A stretch of DNA of 5,006 nucleotides from Oscillospiraceae bacterium. GTDB lineage: Bacteria; Bacillota; Clostridia; Oscillospirales; Acutalibacteraceae. The first letter of the stretch is position 1. Each line of letters opens with the position of its first letter. The notes under the pieces are model-generated. The model made no database searches, was not told where the DNA came from, and saw only the letters and a program-made list of their open reading frames with translations. This document shows positions 1-5,006 of the stretch, piece by piece. The position numbers were made by a program, and so were the translations under genes. Where the stretch lies: the NCBI GenBank assembly GCA_009783605.1, contig WRDE01000187.1, positions 1 to 5,006 on the forward strand, in the 5' to 3' direction.

Positions 1-2368
1 CAACGTTGTCGGTTGCCGAAATCGTAACCGGTGTAATGATATCGCCGTTTTGGTTTCTCTCAATCACGGGCGCATCGTCGGGATTGCTGCTTTCCAGAAT
101 GTAATATCCCTTCAGCCCGGTCGTGCAGAATTCCCGCACATGGTCGGATTCATATACGTCCGCATTGTCCTCAAGATTGGTCGCTTTGATATAGTAGTCA
201 TAAGGCGTGCCGTTGTCCGAGGCGGTTAAGGATAAAGTGTTGCCGCTGAATGAGTGCTCCGGAACATTCGGCGCGGCGGTGTCGCGGGCGGAACGGTCGT
301 CCGCCTGTGTGCCGGTGGTGAACTGCGCCAGATAGAACAGGGTATTGGCGATGATGCGCTGTTCGTCGATGGACGACTGGCCGCTTGAATGCCCCGCCTG
401 GGTCATGGCGGTGTTATTAAATGTGGTCAGATAATAATTGTTGGTGCCCTTGCCGTCGTTGGGGTCATTGTGCTCCGGCCCCGAGAAGTTCGACTGATAG
501 CTTCCGTCCGCGTGTTCGCCGAACCGTCCGTTAACCTCACAAAACTTCATCCAGATGGTTCCCTTGGCAATATGGCTGCCCGCGTGCGTGAACGGCACCG
601 TCAATATGCTGTTCATGTCTATCGACCACGGATACTGCAGCAGATATCCGTCATTAATGGGTTCAACCTTATGGCTTCCCAGTTCTTTTGCGCCTGCCGG
701 GAAGCTGATGTTCGCGTAATTCGCAAGCAGCCGGAAGTTCGGGTGATACGACACTATGGTGTCATGGCCGAACAAAACGCCTCTGCCTGTCTTCAAAAAC
801 GCTTCCACAGCGGCTGCGGAGGCGGGCGATAAATCCTGCCCGTTGAAGGAGTCCCATGTGCCGAACATAATGGCGTCGTATTTATAGTTACCCTCCGAGT
901 CCTTCAAATACGCGTCGGGGTTAGCGTTAAAAGCGCTTCCTTCCCAGACGGTGTCCGTCGCGGCCCGCGAAGCGTTGCTGATCGAAACGGTTTCGACCGA
1001 AATCAGGTTCGCGCCGCCTTCCGACCCGCGCCCGGCCTGACCCGCAACTGTGACAGGGCCGAACGGCTCATCTTCCATCCAGCCTTTTAATGTGCAGCTG
1101 CCCGCCGTGTTCGGGTAGATGTTGAGCACCTTAATCGGCTTGCCGTAGCTGGCGGAGCGGATTTCCCAGTCGCCGCCGCCGTTGCCGGACTGGTAAATCG
1201 TATACCCGAAGTTTTTGTCACTCGGCAGACCGGCGATATCCCAGAACAGCTTGATGTAGTTTTCAATGCCCTGGTTCTCCGCCGTCAGGCGAAACGCTCC
1301 GGTTCCGATGATGGTCTGACCGACGGTCGTTGTCGCCTTAACCGCCGCGCTCTTGCCCGAACGGTTGCCCGAAGCGTCCACGGCTTCGACCTGATAGCTG
1401 TAAGTCGTCTCGGGAGAAAGCCCGATGTCGGTGTAACTCAGACCGGTAATCAGAGCTGAGTTGACCTTGACGCCGTCCCTGAAGATATCATAACCCGCAA
1501 CCATGTCGTTGTCGTCGGAGGCATCCCAGGTCAGGGAAACAGAATTGGCTCTGACGCTTATCACGCTCAGGTTCAGCGGGACTGTCGGCGGCTCCAGATC
1601 CTGCGGGTTGGTGGTTGCGCTGACGGGATCGCTCCTGTCGGATTCGCCCGCGTAGTTGACCGCCGCTATTTCATAGGTATAGGTCGTGTCGTAGTCAAGC
1701 CCGCCGTCAGTATAGGTTGTGCCGGTGACCGTTTCTATCAGCACGCCGTCACGGTAAATATTGTAGCTCTCGGCGCCGTCCGCGGCGTCCCATGCAAGGC
1801 TGATGCTAACCGCGCTTTTGGCTGTTACGCGCAGATTTTGCGGGATGTCCGGCGTGGGGGGGAGCACCGGGCTGCCCAGCGTGCGCGGGGTGTTTGACAT
1901 GTATGCGTCGACAAATTTAAAGGTTCCGCTCTGCGCCCAGAAATTGAACACAAAACCGTTGGTGCCTGTGGCGTTGGCCGACAATGTGATGTAGAAAGTT
2001 TCGCCCGCATTGGCCGCGTTGGTCAGCGCGGTCTGGACGTTCGCACCGCTGTAATCCGTTGCGGCTCCGGTGTTTTTGGTGCCGATATTGAAATAGCTGA
2101 AGGAGTTGACCGCAGTGGTCATTTCAACCTCAAACACCAGATAGCTGAACCCTTTGTTGTTCAGCGCGGCGATATCCTCGACGTAAGACGCGCAGGATAT
2201 GGCCGAACCGCTGAAGGTCAGATTGCTGCCGATGGCGGTCTTGATTTCACTCAGTACCGAAGGGCCGTCGTCCCGCCCCGGCATCGCGGTAACAACCGGC
2301 ATGGCCGACAAGAGCAGAATCGCGGCCATCAGAACGCACAGCGCTTTGATTGTTAGTTTTTTACTCAT
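1..2368 (-). CDS. Secreted FnIII protein with amidotransferase-like (DUF5057-like) domain, 3' end beyond window
   Basis: An open frame of 789 codons runs from ATG at 2368 to the window edge without a stop, so the C-terminus is missing. Residues 1-28 form a classical signal peptide: Lys-rich start, hydrophobic core ALCVLMAAILLLSAM, and likely cleavage after VTA. There is no lipobox Cys. Residues about 30-165 are a Ser/Thr/Asn-rich domain I do not recognise. Residues about 172-254 and 260-348 are two FnIII domains, each with a central Trp strand (LAWD, LTWD), a Y-x-I-[YF]-RDGV strand and a TTY-[TS]-Y strand. Residues about 350-690 look like an alpha/beta domain: KVLNIYP (413-419), YDAIMFGTWD (497-506), AVEAFLKTGRGVLFGHDT (520-537), and an AGHSSG...DEQRIIANTLFYL block (658-680). 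This recalls ThuA/glutamine-amidotransferase-like folds and proteins labelled DUF5057, but the elbow carries His, not Cys, so amidotransferase activity is unlikely. Residues 698-789 start another beta-rich module. The likely role is extracellular binding or surface structure (inference). A GAGGAG site precedes the start. Confidence 0.92.
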   Translation of the reverse strand, partial: MSKKLTIKALCVLMAAILLLSAMPVVTAMPGRDDGPSVLSEIKTAIGSNLTFSGSAISCASYVEDIAALNNKGFSYLVFEVEMTTAVNSFSYFNIGTKNTGAATDYSGANVQTALTNAANAGETFYITLSANATGTNGFVFNFWAQSGTFKFVDAYMSNTPRTLGSPVLPPTPDIPQNLRVTAKSAVSISLAWDAADGAESYNIYRDGVLIETVTGTTYTDGGLDYDTTYTYEIAAVNYAGESDRSDPVSATTNPQDLEPPTVPLNLSVISVRANSVSLTWDASDDNDMVAGYDIFRDGVKVNSALITGLSYTDIGLSPETTYSYQVEAVDASGNRSGKSAAVKATTTVGQTIIGTGAFRLTAENQGIENYIKLFWDIAGLPSDKNFGYTIYQSGNGGGDWEIRSASYGKPIKVLNIYPNTAGSCTLKGWMEDEPFGPVTVAGQAGRGSEGGANLISVETVSISNASRAATDTVWEGSAFNANPDAYLKDSEGNYKYDAIMFGTWDSFNGQDLSPASAAAVEAFLKTGRGVLFGHDTIVSYHPNFRLLANYANISFPAGAKELGSHKVEPINDGYLLQYPWSIDMNSILTVPFTHAGSHIAKGTIWMKFCEVNGRFGEHADGSYQSNFSGPEHNDPNDGKGTNNYYLTTFNNTAMTQAGHSSGQSSIDEQRIIANTLFYLAQFTTGTQADDRSARDTAAPNVPEHSFSGNTLSLTASDNGTPYDYYIKATNLEDNADVYESDHVREFCTTGLKGYYILESSNPDDAPVIERNQNGDIITPVTISATDNV

Positions 2369-2377
2369 TTTTCTTTT

Positions 2378-2383
2378 CTCCTC
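2378..2383 (-). promoter_or_regulatory. Ribosome binding site of the secreted FnIII gene
   Basis: GAGGAG read on the minus strand lies nine bases before the ATG at 2368, separated by an A-rich spacer. It fixes this ATG as the start. The signal peptide that begins at this Met supports the same choice. Confidence 0.85.
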
Positions 2384-2410
2384 ACAAGTGTTTTAGATAG
2401 TTTGCCACTC

Positions 2411-2416
2411 ATTATA
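2411..2416 (-). promoter_or_regulatory. Probable -10 box (TATAAT) for the secreted FnIII gene
   Basis: A perfect TATAAT on the minus strand lies about 42 bases upstream of the start codon, in an AT-rich gap. This would give a short 5' leader. No good -35 box sits at 16-18 bases: the hexamer at 17 bases is poor, and the better match, TTGTAA at 2442-2437, is 20 bases away. The promoter may therefore be weak or activator-assisted. A direct repeat that could hold a regulator overlaps the -35 zone. Confidence 0.55.
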
Positions 2417-2423
2417 ATATCAT

Positions 2424-2442
2424 GTTCACAAATTTCTTACAA
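2424..2442 (-). repeat. Imperfect direct repeat, copy 1 (promoter-proximal)
   Basis: Read on the plus strand this is GTTCACAAA, then five bases, then TTACAA less its shared edge. On the minus strand it reads TTGTAA-N5-TTGTGAAC. A near-identical element lies 47 bp further upstream at 2471-2488. This copy covers the expected -35 region of the TATAAT at 2416-2411, as a regulator site would. The region is AT-rich, so chance similarity remains possible. Confidence 0.45.
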
Positions 2443-2470
2443 TAGGGCATAAGCAATTCGGTAAAAAAAG

Positions 2471-2488
2471 GTTCACAAAAAATTACAA
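2471..2488 (-). repeat. Imperfect direct repeat, copy 2 (distal)
   Basis: This is the second copy of the element at 2424-2442. On the minus strand it reads TTGTAA-N4-TTGTGAAC, with the same outer words and one base less in the middle. The nine-base word GTTCACAAA is exact in both, with starts 47 bp apart (about four and a half helical turns). It lies in the same 184-bp gap upstream of the secreted FnIII gene. Confidence 0.45.
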
Positions 2489-2489
2489 A

Positions 2490-2499
2490 ATACATGTAT
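2490..2499. other. Perfect 10-bp palindrome ATACATGTAT in the intergenic gap
   Basis: ATACATGTAT is self-complementary and lies just beyond the distal direct repeat, between the glycosylase stop (2553) and the next start (2368). Nothing else in 2500-2552 looks like a gene, and there is no stem followed by a T-run that would terminate the glycosylase transcript. The site may be a minor operator or simply AT-rich chance sequence. Confidence 0.25.
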
Positions 2500-2552
2500 A
2501 TACTGCATAAAACATATGATGAGTTGTTGAAATAATGAATCTGCCTGAACGC

Positions 2553-3356
2553 TTAAAATTTATGTCTGATCCAATGAAACAAGTACTGCCCCGCCACCCC
2601 GGCATAAGGCAGAATCTCCTCCGGCATACCGGCGGGGAACAGCTCCGCCATAGCCCGCCTGACCCAGACGTCCCGGGGCAGCGCCTCCAGCCGGTGATAG
2701 CCGTAGACCATCACGCAGTCGGCGACCTTGCGTCCTACGCCGAGGATTTTCTCCAGTTCGGCGTAGCATTGTTCTGTCGGCAGACTCTCCAGAGCGCACA
2801 AATCTACCCGGCCGTCATGCACCCTGCGGGCGGCGTCCAGAATGTATCTTGCGCGAAAGCCGCTGCGCAGCGGAGCCAAATCCTCAACGCTCAGACCGCT
2901 CAGCGCGGCGGGGGAGGGGAAAGAAAATCCGCCGCCCGGCAGCCGTTCGCCGCACAACCCGCACAGCCGCTGAATGATACCCTTGATGCGCTTGATATTA
3001 TTGTTTTGCGAGATGATGAACGAGCACAGGGTTTCCCACGGTTCCTGACGCAGGATTCGAATGCCGCCCGCGAAATCAATTGCACCGCGCAGCTGAGGCA
3101 CCCGATACAGCAGCCGGTTGATTTCCGCATAATCGGTGTCAAGGTCAAAATACCCCCTCCAGAACGATTCAAACTCATCCTTTGTGATATTTTCAAAAAT
3201 CAGCCTGTCACCGATTTGGTTTACCATAATTGTTTTGTTTCGCACAGTGCCTGTCCAGCCGGATTTTTCCCGCCGGAAAAACCGGAAGCACTGCCCGCAG
3301 TCCAGCGTCATGCCGAGGTCAAAATTCCGGCTATCAATTTCAAATTCATAGCTCAT
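2553..3356 (-). CDS. ogg: 8-oxoguanine DNA glycosylase / AP lyase (OGG1 family)
   Basis: The complete gene encodes 267 residues. It should excise 8-oxoguanine from DNA and nick the abasic site (base excision repair, cytoplasm). Family signatures are seen in order: DCGQCFRF (19-26, the OGG1 GQSFRW strand whose Gly contacts 8-oxoG), SFIISQNNNIKRI (112-124, OGG1 NNNIARI), GFRARYI (166-172), and the helix-hairpin-helix LGVGRKVADC with catalytic Lys210 and Cys214. The GPD-loop catalytic Asp229 lies in ALPRDVWVRR. The C-terminal PYAG...QYLF block (250-260) matches human OGG1 PYAG...VLF. No C-terminal four-Cys iron-sulfur motif is present, which excludes endonuclease III and MutY. Against human OGG1, Arg123 keeps Arg154 and Arg168 keeps Arg204. 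Phe167 replaces Tyr203, Trp231 replaces His270, and Gly256 falls at Gln315. The length suits bacterial clostridial OGG. A GGAG site supports the start. A terminator upstream suggests separate transcription from the preceding surface gene, but no clear promoter was found. Confidence 0.95.
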   Translation of the reverse strand: MSYEFEIDSRNFDLGMTLDCGQCFRFFRREKSGWTGTVRNKTIMVNQIGDRLIFENITKDEFESFWRGYFDLDTDYAEINRLLYRVPQLRGAIDFAGGIRILRQEPWETLCSFIISQNNNIKRIKGIIQRLCGLCGERLPGGGFSFPSPAALSGLSVEDLAPLRSGFRARYILDAARRVHDGRVDLCALESLPTEQCYAELEKILGVGRKVADCVMVYGYHRLEALPRDVWVRRAMAELFPAGMPEEILPYAGVAGQYLFHWIRHKF

Positions 3357-3362
3357 TGCGCG

Positions 3363-3369
3363 TCACTCC
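3363..3369 (-). promoter_or_regulatory. Ribosome binding site of the glycosylase gene
   Basis: GGAGTGA on the minus strand ends six bases before the ATG at 3356. The spacing is good, and no other in-frame start has such a site, so residue 1 of the glycosylase is well supported. Confidence 0.8.
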
Positions 3370-3404
3370 AATACATGTGTTCCATTCCCTGAGATACCGC
3401 CGGG

Positions 3405-3417
3405 AATGCCGGGCATT
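3405..3417. other. Palindrome AATGCC-G-GGCATT upstream of the glycosylase
   Basis: Two perfect 6-base arms flank a single central base, about 35 bases upstream of the glycosylase ribosome binding site. The left part overlaps a second inverted pair, ATTCCC (3384-3389) with GGGAAT (3402-3407), so two mutually exclusive small hairpins could form in the leader. The palindrome could be an operator or an RNA fold. There is no match to a known regulator that I recognise, and no riboswitch consensus. Confidence 0.35.
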
Positions 3418-3432
3418 GTTCTCACCGTCCTT

Positions 3433-3502
3433 AAAAAAACGCAAAGACCGATACAACCGCCGGTATCTGAGCACCCAAGCTCCGATACCGGCGGTTTTGC
3501 GT
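3433..3502 (-). terminator. Two-tier intrinsic terminator of the upstream surface-protein gene
   Basis: On the minus strand an outer stem ACGCAAA (3502-3496) pairs with TTTGCGT (3445-3439), and a T-run follows at once (3438-3433). Inside it a strong hairpin pairs 3495-3484 with 3467-3456 (12 bp, GC-rich). One mismatch follows, then GCTC/GAGC (4 bp) and a six-base loop (3478-3473). A ten-base bulge (3455-3446) lies on the 3' side between the two stems. The structure starts 88 bases after the stop at 3590 and fits the end of that transcript. In the plus direction the inner hairpin has only a four-T run, so it is a weaker terminator that way. Confidence 0.85.
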
Positions 3503-3543
3503 ATATACCAATTTATAAATGCAACTTAAATGTACCAACCCTT

Positions 3544-3590
3544 AAAACCGTTGAAAATTACGGATACAGAATCCGCCAACATTCGGTTTT
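3544..3590 (-). other. Weak stem-loop directly after the surface-protein stop codon
   Basis: On the minus strand AAAACCG (3590-3584) starts within the stop codon and pairs with CGGTTTT (3550-3544). A shorter GTTG/CAAC pair and a small CGGAT/ATCCG hairpin (3575-3571 with 3565-3561) sit inside. The fold is interrupted by bulges, and only a short T-run follows. It could assist 3' end formation or stability ahead of the much stronger terminator at 3502-3433, but on its own it is not convincing. Confidence 0.3.
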
Positions 3591-5006
3591 TACCCGCAAA
3601 TCGTATTATACAGATTCACATAGTACGCCACATCATACGGCGCTTTGATCTCGCTGTCGGACGCGATGATGGTCTGCGTGCCGGGATCGTAATCCAGAAT
3701 AATATCACCCAGCAACTCGGACACCGCTCTGAACGGCACAAACGTCCGCCCGAAAGTCATGATCTGCGCCGGGGCGTTGATCGGCGTCTTCACATCGTCA
3801 ACATAGGCGAAAGACTCTCCGATCGGAATGACGATATGCTTGCCCTTGTAGTCGATGATGGCGCTGCCCAGACCTTCGTCCCAGTCAACCTCCGCGCCGA
3901 AACAGGTGGCGATGAAGCGGAAGGGTACCATAGTTCTGCCGCCCTCGTTCATGATGGGCGCCAGATCCTGCGCGTCATTGACACGGACTTTTTGGCCGTT
4001 GACCGCCGCGTAGAGATTGTCGAGTCTCATGACGACATATTCGGGGTTTTCACCGGACGACACGGTCGTGGTGGTTGTCGTGGTCGTGGGAGGGGTTGTG
4101 GTGGATGTTGTCGTTGTCGTCGTGGTCGTAGTTGTTGTGGTGGTCGTAGTCGTGACGGTGGTCGGGTTTGTGATCACATCGCCGTCATCCGCCAGATAAA
4201 TAGCATCGATGAAAACATGCCAGCCGCCGCTGCCCCAGCGGGTCATCTCCATTCGGGGCCAACCGGTCGGGCTGCTAATGCCATTGGCCGCCAGGTCGAT
4301 GACAATGTCGGTAAAACCGTCGCTGGTCAGAATATCGCTGGTAAAGCTGGAGAGGGTTCCGCTTTTCCCGCCTGTCCCGCCTATCGAGATATCCATTTCG
4401 TGCAGCTCGCCGCCGGTATTGCCTTTCATGCGGAATACCAGATATTTTGACGCGGTTAGCTTGCCGCTGTTAAAGTTCAACTGCGCCCAGCCGCCGTTCC
4501 ATTGCAGCACGTTGTTTGAAATAGAGCTGCCGTTTTGATAGGTGCTGCTGCCGCCGGTGTTGTTGCTGGTCAGGCTGTCGGAACGGGTATAGTCCTCGAT
4601 CATAAAGCCGATTTTTAAATTCTTGAGGGTTCTGGCCTTGAACCCTTCGGAAAGCAGCGACTCGATATCGTTATTGTTTTTGGCCTTTACCGTGTAGGTA
4701 TACTCGGTGTTGGCCTGCAGGCCGGAATCGTTGTAGCTGGTGACATTTCCGAGCGTGGCGATCAGTACGCCGTCCCGGTAAACCTCATACGACTGGATTC
4801 CGGAAGAATGGGTGGACGCGTTCCAGTTGAGGGTCAGCGCGGTTTTTTCCAGATTGGTCGCCCGGAGGTTGGTGGGTGTTGTAGGCCGCGTGGGGTCGAA
4901 AACCGGCCTGGCCGAAAGCTGGTTGGAGTTGCCGGAGGTCGCCACGCTGTTGACAGACCGAACCACAAAATAATAGGTAGTGTTGTTGGTGAGGCCGGTC
5001 ACCGTG
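3590..5006 (-). CDS. Modular extracellular protein, FnIII / CBM-like / Thr tract / copper-amine-oxidase-N-like; 5' end beyond window
   Basis: The frame is open from the window edge (first full codon at 5005) to TAA at 3592-3590, giving 471 residues of the C-terminal part. The GTG at 5002 lies inside an FnIII strand (TVTGL) and is not a start. Domains, numbered from the first full codon: end of an FnIII domain (1-35); a full FnIII (about 41-127, with Y-E-V-Y-RDGV and TEYTYTVKA); and a 130-residue Asn/Ser/Gly-rich beta-sandwich (about 135-273, WAQLNF, KYLVFRMKG, HVFIDAIYLAD) that resembles a carbohydrate-binding jelly roll of no family I can name. Next come a Thr tract (about 282-314) and a copper-amine-oxidase N-terminal-like domain (about 323-448) with the paired motifs RTMVPFRFIA and RTFVPFRAVS and the VNG and VDD turns. 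That last domain is common in secreted Firmicutes proteins and does not imply oxidase activity. There is no sortase motif or dockerin at the C-terminus. The likely role is surface or glycan binding (inference). Confidence 0.92.
   Translation of the reverse strand, partial: TVTGLTNNTTYYFVVRSVNSVATSGNSNQLSARPVFDPTRPTTPTNLRATNLEKTALTLNWNASTHSSGIQSYEVYRDGVLIATLGNVTSYNDSGLQANTEYTYTVKAKNNNDIESLLSEGFKARTLKNLKIGFMIEDYTRSDSLTSNNTGGSSTYQNGSSISNNVLQWNGGWAQLNFNSGKLTASKYLVFRMKGNTGGELHEMDISIGGTGGKSGTLSSFTSDILTSDGFTDIVIDLAANGISSPTGWPRMEMTRWGSGGWHVFIDAIYLADDGDVITNPTTVTTTTTTTTTTTTTTTTSTTTPPTTTTTTTTVSSGENPEYVVMRLDNLYAAVNGQKVRVNDAQDLAPIMNEGGRTMVPFRFIATCFGAEVDWDEGLGSAIIDYKGKHIVIPIGESFAYVDDVKTPINAPAQIMTFGRTFVPFRAVSELLGDIILDYDPGTQTIIASDSEIKAPYDVAYYVNLYNTICG
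4064..4163 (-). repeat. Threonine-codon tract encoding an extracellular linker
   Basis: About 33 codons encode almost only Thr, broken by single Val and Ser and a Pro-Pro pair. They join the beta-sandwich to the copper-amine-oxidase-N-like domain. All four ACN codons are mixed, so the DNA is a degenerate trinucleotide repeat rather than a clean microsatellite. Such Thr-rich linkers are typical of clostridial/ruminococcal secreted enzymes and scaffold proteins and are often O-glycosylated (family knowledge). Length variation between strains is plausible. Confidence 0.85.

Noticed and set aside
389..832. Plus-strand open frame of 147 codons
   Set aside because: It is antisense to the continuous 789-codon secreted protein and shows no domain or ribosome binding site.
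2553..3356. Endonuclease III or MutY instead of OGG1
   Set aside because: There is no iron-sulfur Cys cluster, and the NNNI and GQCFRF motifs are specific to the OGG1 family.
2535..3392. Plus-strand open frame of 285 codons
   Set aside because: It covers the glycosylase gene in antisense, has no recognisable domain, and the minus frame has all OGG1 motifs.
3503..3545. Possible minus-strand promoter (TTGGTA with a TATAAA-like box)
   Set aside because: The spacer is only 15 bases, and any transcript would run straight into the strong terminator at 3502-3433.
4064..4163. Repeat region as a CRISPR array
   Set aside because: It is a degenerate trinucleotide coding tract with no repeat-spacer pattern.
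4017..4199. Plus-strand frame with a poly-Val stretch that mimics a membrane segment
   Set aside because: The poly-Val is the complement of Thr codons in the linker.
3530..4450. Long plus-strand open frame (306 codons) with Gly/Arg/Cys-rich middle
   Set aside because: It is antisense to the surface-protein gene. The odd composition is the mirror of the Thr tract, and the minus-strand frame has clear domains.
5000..5002. GTG as a start codon of the right-hand surface protein
   Set aside because: The frame continues upstream to the window edge and this codon is inside an FnIII strand. No ribosome binding site can be seen.

Overview
The window carries three genes, all on the minus strand, and looks like chromosomal DNA of an anaerobic, Gram-positive Clostridia-type bacterium (Oscillospiraceae/Ruminococcaceae-like). 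The reasons are a moderately GC-rich genome with AT-rich intergenic gaps, GGAG-type ribosome binding sites, large secreted fibronectin type III (FnIII) proteins, a threonine-tract linker, a 'copper amine oxidase N-terminal-like' domain, and an OGG1-type 8-oxoguanine glycosylase of the kind known from clostridia. The taxonomic call is inference. No rRNA, tRNA, transposase or CRISPR array is visible.

Layout, in the direction of transcription (right to left). (1) 5006-3590 is the C-terminal 471 codons of a modular extracellular protein. Its order is FnIII (cut by the window edge), FnIII, a carbohydrate-binding-like beta-sandwich, a Thr tract, and a two-repeat copper-amine-oxidase-N-like domain. 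(2) 3589-3357 is an intergenic gap with a strong two-tier intrinsic terminator (about 3502-3433) and further inverted elements just upstream of the next gene. (3) 3356-2553 is a complete 267-residue OGG1-family 8-oxoguanine DNA glycosylase/AP lyase with its catalytic Lys and Asp. (4) 2552-2369 is an AT-rich gap with a perfect TATAAT, a good ribosome binding site, and two imperfect direct repeats 47 bp apart. (5) 2368-1 is the first 789 codons of a second secreted protein that continues past the window start. It has a signal peptide, an unrecognised N-terminal domain, two FnIII domains, and a large domain resembling a glutamine-amidotransferase/ThuA-like fold without a nucleophile Cys (possibly the DUF5057 type).

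The two outer genes probably both act outside the cell in binding or adhesion to glycans or other surfaces. Their FnIII modules share a conserved 'RDGV' strand. The glycosylase between them is a cytoplasmic DNA repair enzyme with no obvious functional tie. A terminator separates it from the upstream surface gene, and the downstream surface gene appears to have its own promoter. I see no convincing new multi-gene system. The points most worth checking are the substituted 8-oxoG-contact residue in the glycosylase, the uncharacterised domains of the two surface proteins, and the repeat-bearing intergenic gaps.
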